Shown piece by piece: positions 51,104-62,700 of a stretch of 64,000 nucleotides of DNA. Numbering within the stretch: the stretch's first letter is position 1; every line of letters starts with the position of its first letter. The DNA lies in NCBI GenBank assembly GCA_037042915.1, contig CM073194.1, positions 2,790,001-2,854,000 on the forward strand. Direction: 5' to 3'. A program made the translations under genes and the position numbers. Origin of the DNA: Auricularia sp. M13 (lineage: Eukaryota; Basidiomycota; Agaricomycetes; Auriculariales; Auriculariaceae). Under the pieces are notes generated by a model that had not been told where the DNA came from, did not search any database, and was given only the letters and a program-made list of their open reading frames with translations.

Positions 51104-53485
51104 ATGTTGACCATCGCCGCCGTTCACGTACTGCTCTTCCTCTCCGGCTTTGGCCTCAATTCCGTTCACGTCAACGCGGGCCCGGTGCCCGCCACGCCCA
51201 TGATCGTCCACGAGAAGCGCAGCGCCCCCGGCGCACGATACGTCCAGAGCGGGGCCGCGCGCGGGGACGAGGTGCTCAACCTGCGCATCGCGCTGAAGAA
51301 CGGGGACATGCGCGGTTTGGAGACGGCGCTGCTTGAGGCTGCGACGCCTGGGCGGCCGAACTTCCGTCAGTGGCTGAGCAAGGAGCAGGTACGCATGCAT
51401 AGCCTGTCTCATTGGTCTCTGTTACTCATTGAGGAGGATGTTTAGGTTGAGGCCTATGCTCGCCCGTCGGACGAATCCCTGCGTGCTGTGACCAACTGGC
51501 TCTCTAAGAACGGGCTGAACGCCACGGCTCTCACGCCGACGAGCGACTGGATGTCCATCTCCGTCCCTGTCAGCACGGCGAACAGGATGCTCAACACGAC
51601 ATTTGCGTCATTCGTGCATCCCGATACTGGCTCGCGTGTACTACGCACGCTGGAGTATTCGTTGCCGGAGGGAGTTTCACCGCACATCAGGCTCATTCAC
51701 CCGACAACTTCGTGAGTTTCAGCCTGAGAGCGGGCCGCGCGACCTTAGTTTACGCTAACGTCCTTTTTGCACAGCTTCGGCTCACCTCTGCGCCCCGGGC
51801 CTCATCTTGCCCGTGACTCCTGCGCAGAATCTCACCGCTCGCGAAGTTGCAGCCACGGGCTGTGAAAGCTTAACTACGCCAGGATGTCTGAAGCAGCTCT
51901 ACAACCTTCCTGTGCGGGTCTCAAATCCCGCATCGACAAGTAGGATCCTCGTTTCCGGCTACGTAAGTATCGCATCCGATTCCTCTTGAAGTTATTAGTA
52001 GTACTCATATTATTGTGCAGCAAGACAACTTTGCGAACCAGGCCGACCTGCAAACATTCCTGACGCAATTTCGGCCGGACATGTCGCCCAATACGACCTT
52101 CACGTTCGCCTCCCTGGACCAGGGGACGAATAGTCAAGTGCCTGCGGACGCCGGCCTCGAGGCGAATCTCGACATACAATATGCCATCGCAGTCGGCGGG
52201 GGACTGCCCACGACGTTTCTCTCCGTCGGCGCCGACGTTCAACAGGGCGACTCCCTCGGGTTCTTGGATACCGTCAACTTTCTTCTGGCGCAGAATGACC
52301 CGCCTCAGGTGAGACCTCGCCAAGTCTTAATGTTATAAGCACTAACAACCCGCTCTGGCAGACGTTCACGACGAGCTACGGCTTCCCGCATGAGTCGGAC
52401 ATCTCTGCGACGCTCACAACGTACGTCTCTCACAGTCGCAGAAGCTATCTCGCTAACAGCTGACTCCTCTGGATGTCCAGCGCAATCTGCGATGCATACC
52501 AACAACTGACTGCCCGGGGCGTCTCGATCCTCTTCGCCTCGGGCGACGGCGGCGTCGGTGCCGCGCCAGACACCGAGTGCACCGGCGAGCCGTTCGTCGC
52601 GGCGTGGCCGGCGTGTCCGTGGGTCACGATGGTCGGCGCCACGGCTGGGGCGAACCCCGAGCAAGCCGCGGGTTTGAGCGCCGGCGGGTTTTCGTATGTG
52701 TTTGATGCGCCGAGTTATCAGAGTGCTGCTGTGGCGGCGTATCTCGGCCAGTGCGTACTACTGATTTTAGGCGAGATGCCATGCTCACGCGATACCGTGA
52801 CTGTTTTAGGCTTGGAGATCTGTATTCGGGGCTGTTCAACCCCCGCGGAAGGGCTTACCCGGACGTGGCTGCACAGGGCGAGAGGTGAGCATTCCGAACA
52901 CTCCTGTCCTTTCCGGAAGGCTGATCAGTACTCCCTCAGCGTCTCGATCGTGCAGGCAGGACAGTTCCAGCAGATAGGTGGAACGTACGTGCACAGACTC
53001 ATCGAATGCGTGACTGTGGCTAACTTCAAATCATGATGCACCACAGATCCGCGTCGTCGCCGATGTTCGCCGGAATCATCGCGCTGCTCAACGACGAGCT
53101 CATTGCGGCCGGCAAGCCCGTGCTCGGGTTCCTCAACCCGTGGATGTACGCCAACCCGCAGATGTTCAACGATGTCGTTGCAGGGTCGAATCCTGGGTGC
53201 GTCTCGCTTCCCAATCCGGCACCAGCAGTGATTGCAATCGGACGAAAAACTGATGCTTTCTCAGATGTGGGACGGAGGGCTTCCCCGCGCTGCAAGGATG
53301 GGACCCCGTTACGGGCCTCGGTGAGCGCCCTAAAGTATCTATCTCGCCGTGCTGTCTGTTCTGACGATTGCTCGCTTGTAATAGGAACGCCAAACTACCC
53401 GCTGATGCGAGCTGCTGCTGGACTGTCGAGGAATGAGCTAGTGTCTACGGGGCTGCAGGCGCTTCTCTCCTTAGTGTCGCAGTAG
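51104..53485 (+). CDS. Sedolisin (S53 family serine-carboxyl peptidase), possible frameshift
   Basis: Eleven exons: 51104-51388, 51446-51711, from 51775 to 51962, 52021-52308, 52362-52420, 52481-52750, 52810-52884, 52940-52984, 53047-53196, 53265-53320 and 53385-53485. The N-terminus is a signal peptide (LTIAAVHVLLFLSGFGLNSV). A prodomain follows (LSKEQVEAYARPSDESLRAV, HPTTSFGSP). The mature enzyme has the catalytic Glu and Asp in GLEANLDIQYAIA, the oxyanion Asp in FASGDGGVGAAP, and the Ser in GGTSASSPMFAGI; a calcium-site region GNPDVTG-like is replaced by GWDPVTGLGTPNYP. Such enzymes (tripeptidyl peptidases, grifolisins) digest proteins outside the cell at acid pH. Exon 3 is one base out of phase: HPTTSFGSPLRPGPH cannot read directly into NLTAREVAATGCESLTTPG. 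Either an indel lies at about 51780-51830, or the gene is damaged. Confidence 0.85.
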
Positions 53486-54125
53486 AGCGATACCCTGGAA
53501 GCATACGTGTACTTGTACTGAGGTCACTGATGCATTGAATATTTAGCTCGCGGTGCGGAGGATCCAATTCAAATAGAGGGCGTTGCAGCCGTCGATTTCG
53601 ATATGCAAGCGTCGAGAACAGGGAGATACGGGTCACTTGCTACAGAGATTCCGATTTGAGCGCAAGTTTTTTATTCTATCGAACCAGCAAAAAAAATTCT
53701 CTATAAGAGAAAGTCCGTGAGCTAGAGATATACCGATTATTCGAGGAATTTTGGAGAGCTGGCATTGCAGAAATGTTAGGAACAAGGAGGGTAGCGTCGG
53801 ACTTGTAAAGCGTCACGCCTTCTTGTCCTCAAACCGCGACGCGTTGCCCGACCTCGTGAGCTCGAGCTAATGAAAGGCAAGCAACCGACTGTACAGTACC
53901 AATGTTACCGCTTACATGAGCTGCAGGCCTCGTTGCATATGGCGGCGAAGAGTCTGGTAGCGACAACGAGCCTTCGCAAGTGAGCCGGTCCCGTCTCCTA
54001 CTCTGGCTACTTCCCCTGGCACGCACGCACCCGCACAGGACGTCGAAAGGAATAGGCTTAACCTGAGCGTTAAGAATGGTAGCGAAGGTGCGAATATTAC
54101 ATTTAAAATCGCTTTATTCTGCTGG
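53486..54125. other. Intergenic
   Basis: A-rich and T-rich stretches near 53665-53710 (aaaaaaattctctataagag). No gene is seen. An ATG at 54076 followed by a gtgcga could be a first exon of the HCNGP gene. Confidence 0.35.
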
Positions 54126-55057
54126 TTGATTCAACGTTGGCACGCAGCGCGAGTTACTATCGTCAAGCGTTCGAATCCGAGCAAGGCCACCATTCGCGCT
54201 CGCACTCGCAGTCAGTCACCGCCGGCCATAGAAGACCGTGGCGCGTCAGGCAGCAGCAGCAAACCGCCCGAGCCCGCACCGAGCGACGAGCTCGCGCAGC
54301 TCCGCCGGCTGCTCAAGCCACCAGCCATTCCGGGCGTCGAAGACTACGGCATACCGGCCCCGCCCACCGCACCACCGAGCGAGTCCTTGCAAGTTCGTTC
54401 AAAGATTCATTATTAGCCTTGGCCGCGCACGCTGACGCGCCCGTTACATCAGGCAAAGCTGGCGCAATTCCGCTCGCTCAAGGCGACGCAGCACAAGCAC
54501 TTCAACGACGCGCTGATGGCGAACCGGAGCTTCCGCAACCCGCACCTGTACAAGACGCTCGTCGAGTTCGTCGACGTCGACGAGACTGCGAGCAACTTCC
54601 CGCCGGACGTGTGGGACCCGAAAGATGTCCGGCCCGAATGGCATGCGGACAAAATCGGTGCGCACGCCCCCTAGCTTTCTTTCTGCGTGTTGTTGGCTTG
54701 CGTGTTCATGCGGTGCGCTGGGATTTTTCTTCTTATTCGGCTTGTCGACTATCGGCATTATCGACGCGACGCCGGCTACTCGACGACTCGACGCGGCCGT
54801 TTCCTATATCCGCCCACTTCGCGCGGGCACCCAACACGGACAACCGGCGTCACACTATCCTCCTGTACCCACGCGCACCTGTCAAAGCCGAGCGCCAGAA
54901 GGCGCGCGAAGAGCAGCATGCCGCGAGCCAGGCGCCGGGCAAGCGGTCTAATATCGCATTCGCCTCGTCTTCCTCGTCCTCGACACAGCGCGAGCGCGGC
55001 CGCGAGAAGGAGCGAGAGCGATTCAAGCCGTACGACAAGCGGGCGGGCCGGAGATAA
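54126..55057 (+). CDS. HCNGP-domain protein (SAP30BP-like)
   Basis: Exons to 54392, 54453-54657 and 54888-55057, with phases agreeing. The first known exon has [20 protein letters not shown]. The second has [56 protein letters not shown] and HADKI, an almost complete HCNGP domain. The third has [34 protein letters not shown], and a basic [16 protein letters not shown] end. SAP30BP/HCNGP proteins are nuclear and act in transcriptional co-repression and splicing of short introns. The start is not defined: no ATG occurs in the first exon, so at least one upstream exon is missing (perhaps an ATG at 54076). The usual acidic N-terminus is not visible. The second intron (54658-54887) is 230 nt, long for this region. 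Confidence 0.8.
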
Positions 55058-56342
55058 CGTCGACGAACGGCTTTGGAAGCTTTTGCCAGTTTTTGTGTGC
55101 GTACCAACCTTGCTGTCGTGCTGTGAGCTGTGAAATGAATCTACTGCTGCTGTTTCGTGTTGGTTGGTGTGAGTGGATCTTCAAGTGAGTCGGATGCGCG
55201 CGCCGTTTCGTCTGGACTTGGACACTCAACGTTTTATCTAGGACTAAGTTGTTGAAGAGCGGGTTCCTAAGCCCACACCCTACGAGCTGCCCGCGATAAT
55301 GAAGGCCCTCTATAACACCGCGCCAGCCATCTGGGACCTTCCATTCTCGCACAATCAGTGGATGTTTACAGGCACAGCGGCAGCTGTTACATTGACAGCA
55401 ACCCTGGCGCTCTATTACAGTCCGATCTTATTGCAAAGAGGCGCGTAACAGAGACCGTGGCCAGTCCGCCTGTCGATGCCTATTCGCGCCCTCTCTATCG
55501 GACGGACGAGAGCCTCGCGCAAGGCGCTTGGCAATGGCAAGGCAAGCCTCCAGATATGGCGCCAACATCGTTCGATCTCGAATTTACGATCATTACGACT
55601 CGGTACGTGCGCGCGCGCACTCAGGCAGCTATTGCAGAGCTCTGACGCGGTACGCTTCTTTGCAGACGGACACTCGCGTGGCCTCAAGTGCGACAATACA
55701 CGAACCTGCCTCGCACGAATATCAGGCCAGCTCTCGCGGTGGACCTCTTTCTGGCTTCTTGCATCGTGTCAAGAAGAGCACCAGCCGGCCTTCAGGAGCC
55801 TCTGGCAGCGCTCGCTTTGGACCAACGGGACGCCCTCGAGCGAGCGGGACAAAGCATGAAATTGAAATTTGAATGTGCGTTTTGTACCATATTGCCTAAC
55901 CCCTTCACGTGCCCTATGCTTATCACTTCTTCCTCCAACAGGTCCCTGGCTGCTGCGAATCTCGAGACAAGATAGTGCCACCGGCCCGTGCATCCCATGG
56001 TCGTTCTTCGGGAAAATGCGGGCGACGGCCTCGTGGTGTACACGAGGCAGACGCGTCACGTCGTACGAAGGCGAAGCTCCCGCGCCTCGGAAATGAATCG
56101 CACAACCAGCTGTACAATGCGCTATTCAATCCATATCTGCAGAGGCGTACAACGTTCATGGCGGCGGCGGCTACGGGCAACTGTTAGCAGCGCAGCGGCA
56201 ATGGCGATCCTACGTGAAGATCGGAGCGTTTGCCTTGGATTTGAGGGGACACGCGAGCGGGAGCGTGGCCCGATGCAATCTGCGTGATGATGGATCGATC
56301 CACGCCTCGGGGGCGTGTTACACCCTCCAGCACGCTCTTCAC
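55058..56342. other. Unresolved region with a small membrane ORF
   Basis: ATG 55299 opens 49 codons to 55448 with a hydrophobic segment (FTGTAAAVTLTATLALYY). Downstream plus-strand frames (RSRIYDHYDSVRARAHSGSY near 55565; KAKLPRLGNESHNQLYNALF near 56080) could be exons of the same gene, but I could not make one consistent model. It may be a short single-pass membrane protein or a decayed gene. Confidence 0.3.
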
Positions 56343-56348
56343 TATATA
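56343..56348 (+). promoter_or_regulatory. TATA-like element of the pseudokinase gene
   Basis: ctatatagg about 210 bases before the ATG at 56553, followed by a long CT-rich leader (56365-56460). Confidence 0.45.
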
Positions 56349-56552
56349 GGCACCCAGCCGCACGGGTGCACGCGCGAAGGCTCTCCTTCTCCCCCTCCCT
56401 GCTCCGTGCTGCGTTCCCCTCCCTCCCAGCCACTCACTCCTCTCACGAACGAACGATACACGACCCCCGGTGCAGGACGCCGCACCCTACGACCGACCGC
56501 TTCTGACCCACGACCGACCACCTAACCTACGACCCGACCCAGAACAGACCAG

Positions 56553-58387
56553 ATGGCAGACGAATACTGGATTGCGGGCCTGGCCTACTCGCCGCTACCG
56601 GGGCGCGCCTCGCCGCGACGGCGCTTCATCAAGTCGCCCCTCCCGCCCCTGCCGCTCTCGCCGTCGCCGGCGACGTCCCCGCCGCTGCCCTCGCCACCGA
56701 TGACACCGAACAGCACGACACCCCCACCGCCCCAGCGGCCCAAGTCGCGGCACCAGCGCCAGGCGTCCGCCAACGCCGGACGTGAACGGAGGATTATGCT
56801 GCGCGAGCTGTTGCCGAGGATTTTGGCGACGCCGCCGTTGGAGAGCCAGCCGGAGGATATGAGCAGATTCGCGAGATTACAGACGCTTGCCCTGCACATT
56901 TTCCAAGGCGCGTCTGCCATTTGAACCAGAGGATGTGTAAAGCTGAGGTGGTTGTCGCTGCACAGATCCATGCGCGTTTGACCAGGAGGAGCTCGGCCGA
57001 TTCCTCGCGCAACCGCTGGCGCTAGACGCGCTGCGCGGGTTCAGCGACGCCGTTCTCGATGCCTGGACACGCGCGGCACCTGCTGCCATCCGGATTCCTC
57101 CCAGTGCGTCGTCCAGCACCCGAACATCGTCCGTGCGGCTGACCTGCGCCACCTACTGTAGATTCGCCCATCCGCATCGTCGACCCTGGTGAAGACCTCA
57201 GCCACCTGGAGTCGAGCCCGCTGGAGCTCTGCAGCGCGGCGACATGCGCGTGTTTGCTGTGGACGAACCTGCATCCCGAGCGATGGCTCCAGCTTGCCAA
57301 GGCGTCGCTCGAGCGCGGGGGCGGCGCGTTTGAGCTCACGGCCGAGGTTACGCCGGACGCGGTGGACTCGACGATGGGCGTTACGAGGAGCGGGTTGGGC
57401 GTCGGGCTGTTGCGGGTTAAGGAGGGTGATTACACGGTGCGTTTGAGTCTGTCCTGTCGGCGCAGAGCGCGGTGCTTACTCGGGATGGCGCAGCGGATAC
57501 GAATTGGCTTGCAACCGTGGCAGAAAGCAAGCCATCCGGGCCTGGTGCCGCTTTTTGGTGTACGAGAAGACGAAGATGGGCTAGCGCTTGTCTGTGCGGC
57601 GGCGCCGCGCGAGAGGCTGCGCGACGCCCCTCCCAAGACTGTTAACGATGCATACCGTCTCGTGCGTCGTCCCGCCCGTTTCGGTTCGACCTTCAAGTGC
57701 TCATACCTGCTTTAGATGCGTTCGCTTGCGAAGGCGCTCCGGTACCTCCATCAGCTACGCCCGGCACTGGTGCATGGCGGCGTCCGTCCAGTGCGTGTAC
57801 CGTCGCGGTCGTTATCATCGTCATGCTCATGCTTATGCCGTCGCCATCAGGAAGCGGTGCTAGTTACCGCGAACGGCGACTCACAGCTGGCCGAGTGCGG
57901 GCTGGCCAGGATCCTCGAAGACTGCGCCGTCCCGGGCGAGCGCTCGCTGCCCGAGGGCGCGCTACGGTACACCGCGCCAGAGCTGTTTGGCGAGAACCGC
58001 CATCTCGCGCGCAGGACGGCGCGGTCGGACGTGTACGCGTTCGGATGTGTGTTGTTTGAGGTGCCGTCATGCATCACGCAGGCTTGGATAGCATATTGAC
58101 TTTTGCCGTTCCGACAGGTGTTTGCGGGCGAGCCGCCGTTCGCGGACGTGCCGGAGGCGCGCGTGCCGCGCGCGCTGTACGACGGGCAGACGCTGCGCAG
58201 GCCGTCACCCGGGCAGGGCCTGGGCATCGGCGACGAGTTATGGGCGCTCATCCAGCGATGCTGCGCGTTCGATCTGTCGCGCCGGCCGGCCATGGCGCAG
58301 GTCGTCTCCGCTCTCGCGAACGCCCGGCACGCGGACGCCAACGACGCTGGCGCCGGCAAGCTTGTCACGACCGCGACGATCAACTGA
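56553..58387 (+). CDS. TKL-like pseudokinase
   Basis: ATG 56553 (MADEYWIAGLAYSPLPGRAS). The first exon is proline/serine-rich (likely disordered), then helical (ERRIMLRELLPRILATPPLE, FARLQTLALHIFQG). Middle exons give FDQEELGRFLAQPLALDALR, VVQHPNIVRAADLRHLLHLE and SAATCACLLWTNLHPERWLQ. The kinase-like part follows: SHPGLVPLFGVREDEDGLAL, MRSLAKALRYLHQLRPALVH, and across a 64-nt intron HGGVRPEAVLV, then SQLAECGLARIL, RYTAPELF (APE motif), RSDVYAFGCVLFEVFAGEPP, and FDLSRRPAMAQVVSALANA. The fold and order fit a tyrosine-kinase-like catalytic domain. However, the HRD catalytic triad is HGG and DFG is ECG, so the proton acceptor and metal-binding Asp are missing; VAIK Lys is not seen either. It is therefore predicted to be catalytically dead. 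The exact splice sites of the middle exons (56935-57200) are uncertain. Confidence 0.7.
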
Positions 58388-58687
58388 GCACACGCCGCCG
58401 CACTAGGGCGCGCGATGGGATGCTGATTTGTGTTTCACGACTCACGAGTTGCAGTCAGTCCTTCAGAGCTTTTTCTGATGGTGGTTCTGGTGATTACCTA
58501 CTTTGTCATGTAAATCGTGACGATTGCTGTGACGACTTCTTTTTTTTTGAGTCCAGATCTTGTTGAAGTTGTTGCAACATGAAGCTTTTGGCGATTTTGG
58601 GATTTGCAAGCCGGGTTAGATTCTTATTTTCGTGAATCCCGCTCAGGTTCGATGTCAACGTCAACGCGTGCAGCGGTTTCCAGGATA
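58388..58687. other. Intergenic
   Basis: 3' region of the pseudokinase gene, with a T-run at 58541-58549. Nothing else is seen. Confidence 0.4.
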
Positions 58688-58865
58688 CAGTCGAAGCCCT
58701 TTTAACCCATAGCATTTGGGACCCCCCAAAAGCTATGGGTTATGAGAATTATGGCCAAAGAGGGCGTGCATTTGTATGTAAATCTCGATTCCGGAGGCAG
58801 CCAATCACTCTGGTCGGCTATGGGTTATGGGCGAATAGGGCTATGGGTTATAAGGGCTTCGACTG
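58688..58865. mobile_element. 178-bp MITE, pogo/Tc1-like, TA target
   Basis: Terminal inverted repeats cagtcgaagcccttttaacc (left) and the complementary ggttataagggcttcgactg (right), extending to about 26 bp with one mismatch (ttttaaccc versus ttataaccc). TA is present on both sides (58686-58687 and 58866-58867). The internal part has more partly inverted copies of ctatgggttat. No ORF. Size, TIR and TA duplication fit a non-autonomous pogo/mariner-type element. Confidence 0.85.
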
Positions 58866-59302
58866 TACAGATTAAGCTGGATGAATGCGCCAATTCGGTA
58901 GCCGGATGATCATTCCGTTGAGCACGCGGTGATTGCGCATGCCGAGGGCCGGCAAGGTAAGTGCGATCCATCTTCCAGGGCCGCCTGCTCACGCGCTCAC
59001 TGGGCTGGGCAGGGACTAAACTCTACAAGAAGCTCGCGGGAACAGAAACCTGCAATTAGAACGAAAGCTTGGGTGTGTGCGAATGATTTACAGTGGGACG
59101 GAATGGGAATAGCCCATTAGCTGAGGACGTAATGAGGGCCCAGGCACCCGTTACCAACGGCATTATCCGGCCGCGGTATCCGGGGCAAATGCGTTCTCAT
59201 CCCGCCCCGCGCCGTGCCCTCATATACCGGGGCGCGGCGCCCTGACGCATTCTCCCGCTCCCCGTCCCTCCCCCGTCCCGCGACCCCGTTCCCTCGCGCA
59301 CG
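58866..59302. other. Intergenic, promoter of the methyltransferase gene
   Basis: Pyrimidine-rich leader at 59248-59300 just before the methyltransferase ATG; catataccgg at 59220 is the only TATA-like element. Confidence 0.4.
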
Positions 59303-61503
59303 ATGGACGACCCGAGCGGCGAGGTGAGCCTTCCGCGGCCCTGCCCCAACGCCCACGCGCGCGCTCGGGCCTCTGTTGACGCGATTGCAGGCCAGAGTCA
59401 AGCAGGTCGAAGGACGCCTGGTCCAGAAGGTTGATGAGGCGCGTCGATCTTGCCCCGGTGCATTGGACAGCATAATCCTGGGATACTTATACGCGTTCAT
59501 CGGCAGCTATACATGCTCCCTGCGGTGAGCACTGCTGCCTACTGCTCCTATTCAACGCGATCGTGTGCGTCTGAGCCTTCGTAGGATGCCGTAGAGCACG
59601 GCCGCCTCGGGCTGCAGAATCTCGCGCTCTATCTCGCGCTGGAAGGCAATTACCCAGCGCGCGACGCGGTGCGGGCTGCAATGGTCCCGGACGCCGCTCG
59701 TCGCCGCGCTGTGCTCGACATTGGGACCGGCTCCGGCTCATGGTACGCTTATTTAGGGTCGCGCGCTCTGCCCAGTCACCCTGAGCTAGAGTTGCAGGGC
59801 GGAAGCCATGGCGCGCGAGTTCCCACACGCCGACGTCGTCGGGCTCGATCTTGTCGCAGTGGCCCGGACAGCGTGAGCATTTCGCGTTCTTTACCGCTTC
59901 CTTATCTAACGTCACTTTCTCTTGCAGGAGGACGCCAGCCAACTGCAGGTGAGCGTCTTGACCCCGTTATAAAGTGGGCCCAGCTAACCACTGACAGCTT
60001 CGTCAATGCCAACGTGAGTGCGCACAACCGACACGCGTTTACACCTACTAAGGCGGACCGCTCAGATCAACGACGGCTTTGCAGCGTACCATGGTCATTT
60101 CGACGTAGTTCACGCCCGTTCCATCACACCAGGCGTACGTCTTCGTGATCAATCGTCCTTCCCTCCACCCTTCGCACGGGGTAGGACTGCGCGGTAGATG
60201 TTTACGTTTCCCGTGACCTACCAACCCCGTGTGGAAGCTCAAGAGATGCTGCGAGCGTGCCGTCCGCCTCGGCGCGCATGCATACTCCTTCCCCCTTCCG
60301 CGCGCAATCACGCCCCCCTTCATCGCAACTCGCTATACCGTGCCGATCTTCGCGCACCAACTCTGGACAGCTGACCCGCGAACTTGCGGAAGCTCTGGAG
60401 GACGACTCTGTGGCAGCAGGGGCACGAATGACCTCAGGAGGGCCAGACCGTCGCTTGAGCGCTTGGAACGCCTCCATCCTCCTGCAGGCACACTCCTTCA
60501 GAGGCCGCTGCTAACCTCATTGGTCATATGTCCCCATACGCACGCGTCCCTCACGCTCGCTCCGCTGATTCCCACACTCGCCACACCCTCCTTCACCTTG
60601 CGAACCATGAATCACTGAAGTATGCCCCCAGCTCGGCTCGCTGGACTTCTTCGTCGCGGAGCTCGCGCGCCTTCTACGGCCTGGGGGCGTGCTGCTCTTC
60701 GGCGACGGGGACCTGCAGCTGTACGACGATGGAGAGCCGCCACAACCGCTCTCGCGTGACGCATGCGCCATGCAGACGCTCTTCTCGCACGCCAAGGACT
60801 CTATGCTGGCGCGCGGCTCGCAGCTGGACGGCATCCACAAGATGTGAGCCACCCGTCGGTCTTCGACGCCATGCTCATGATATATGTAATACCGGATAGA
60901 CCCCCCATGCTGAACGCCGCGCCGCACTGGGCTGACGTTGGATACACGCGCTACTTCATTCCTGTCGGCAACTGGAAGAAAGGCGGTATGTTTGCGGCCT
61001 TCTCGGCGTCTCGTTCTGTCGATGATAATGCGCTCATTCTCGACGTAGTCGACGCGAGGGAATCCGTGATGGCCAGCGTTATGGGCCGCGACGCGGTCAT
61101 GGTTTTCTCCGCCATGAAACCTCTTCTCGTACAACGTGAGTACATCTCTTCCTCGTTTCGTTCCCTCGGAGACGCGCGAGAGCGCTGGCCTCTCCTCATT
61201 TTTTGTCCGGCGTCGGCGCCACGTCCTGCTCTTCTGGCCACCTGCGTACGCGTTGTGTGTCCACGAGCACGTCGTTCGCCGTGGGCCTGGCGTGGCGATC
61301 GCGTGGTAGCGTCTCTATGTCCGTTTCGTTGATCCCGCTTTTATCCAGACGGCCGCCTCAAACCTGATGCCGTCGACCTCATCATCCGCGCCGCGGAGCA
61401 GGAGGGAGAGACTATGGCCGCCCGCGTCAACTCTGTTTGGCACTACGTATGGGCGACGCGCACCGATGAGCCACCACCCAGCGAGCATGGCGCCACAACT
61501 TGA
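59303..61503 (+). CDS. LaeA/UMTA-like SAM-dependent methyltransferase
   Basis: Exons 59303-59323, 59391-59429, 59471-59524, 59585-59742, 59798-59872, short exons near 59930-59950, 59998-60012 and 60067-60134, then 60632 to about 60845, about 60899-60990, and further pieces to 61503. Key parts: RVHRQLYMLPADAVEHGRLG, LQNLALYLALEGNYPARDAV, motif I RRAVLDIGTGSGSW, then AEAMAREFPHADVVGLDL (acidic motif II), INDGFAAYHGHFDVVHARSI, LDFFVAELARLLRPGGVLLF (motif after the beta-4 strand), GDGDLQLYDD, PMLNAAPHWADVGYTRYFIP, and a C-terminal VNSVWHYVWATRTDEPPP. This is the standard layout of the large basidiomycete family of small-molecule or LaeA-like class I methyltransferases. The substrate is unknown. 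Intron 60135-60631 is 497 nt, ten times the usual size here. All phases that I could check agree, so the gene is probably intact. Confidence 0.75.
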
Positions 61504-62299
61504 TGGTCGGCCTCGCCGTCCAATGATCATGCCGCCCCACCTCGAAATCTTTTACGTTGAACACGACCGCTTCTTTTTTGCTTCATTTTGGGATCATGTC
61601 ACGTTCCGGGCTTCTTGCCTAGATATTTATGTATCTCGCCATCCACCCCTCCCACCCTCTCTCCCTCGTCTTTGCCCTATGCTTCACCGCTCTCAGCTAT
61701 GCTATCTGATGTTGCCTCGGTAGCTGGTCAGAAAACAATGATAACGTCTCGATTTTTTGTTTCTTTTACCTGTACCTGCGATATGGAATCGCCCAGGAGT
61801 ACTGTATGCTTCTTCGTCCACGCTTCGCGGATCGATGCAAACTGAAACGCGGCTCAGGATAACGGGACACTGCTTTAGGGATGCCGAAGTTTGCCGTTGA
61901 TGAGATCCAGCCAGATCAGAAAGTGTAAATGACGTTCCGCGGCGAGGGAGTCCCGACTCACTCGACTTCGTCCCTGACTCTTGCACCGCTGGTCTCTGCG
62001 GTCTACGCTGCTATATGTAGTAATGACTACTGTAACTTATGCTATGGGCAGATGCGTGCTGCCCAGTGGCGCATTGCCACAATCAAGAGATACCCTCGAC
62101 AAAGATTACGTCCGGAGGTTTGCGTGTTCACAAGGCGACTTGCAGATCTGATTGCGTGGCAAAAGGTCCAGGCCACAGACGTCACTCATCACTGAGCGTG
62201 GAGCCCTCAGTCGACTAAGTACCAGCGAAACGTGTGGCCGCCTCAGCAAATAATCTCCCGAGTTTACGAACCAGAAGGGAGACCAGCGGCACTAAGCAG
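61504..62299. other. Intergenic
   Basis: No supported gene. T-rich and CT-rich stretches near 61560-61760 look like 3' untranslated or spacer DNA. Confidence 0.4.
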
Positions 62300-62700
62300 C
62301 GCCTGTAAGCAGTAGTGCTGGACACTAGAGCGTTGCCAGAGAGCCCAGCTTTAGCTCTCATAAGCGGGTAGTTGGGAGTTCTTGTGGATTCACGGATTAA
62401 TCACTGCGGCCGACGTAGCAAAGAATCGTACCGAGTCCAGTCACTGGGTCCCTCCCTTGCAACGCGGAGAATCCTTCCGTGCCACATCTACGTAAATAAT
62501 GATCATGAGACTAGGAGGACAGCTGGCACGCGCACCCAGGGTTAGATCCGCCTACGATGCCGTTGAACATTTGTGAGTTGGCGTACGACCAGGGGCTGAG
62601 AAACCCGAGGACAGGTTGTCCGGCAGCGAGAAGCTCGTCACTCGGAAGGGCTATGATGCTGCCAAACATGGGTGCCGACCATAGCCACAAAAGAGCCGGT
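62300..62700 (-). pseudogene. Relic of a sedolisin C-terminus
   Basis: Minus-strand pieces match the last three exons of the gene at 51104-53485. About 62690-62535 reads SAPMFGSIIALPSDELLAAG and PVLGFLSPWSYANSQMFNGI, against SASSPMFAGIIALLNDELIA. About 62489-62436 reads CGTEGFSALQGRDPVTGLG. About 62387-62300 reads PNYPLMRAKAGLSGNALVSS. Upstream exons are absent. The active-site Ser context is broken (WSAPMF, no GTSASSP), and the last acceptor lacks its proper tag|G, so this is a dead fragment of an inverted duplicate. Confidence 0.85.

Noticed and set aside
54160-54180. tRNA T-loop-like gttcgaatcc
   Set aside because: No flanking T-stem, acceptor stem or anticodon arm can be drawn.
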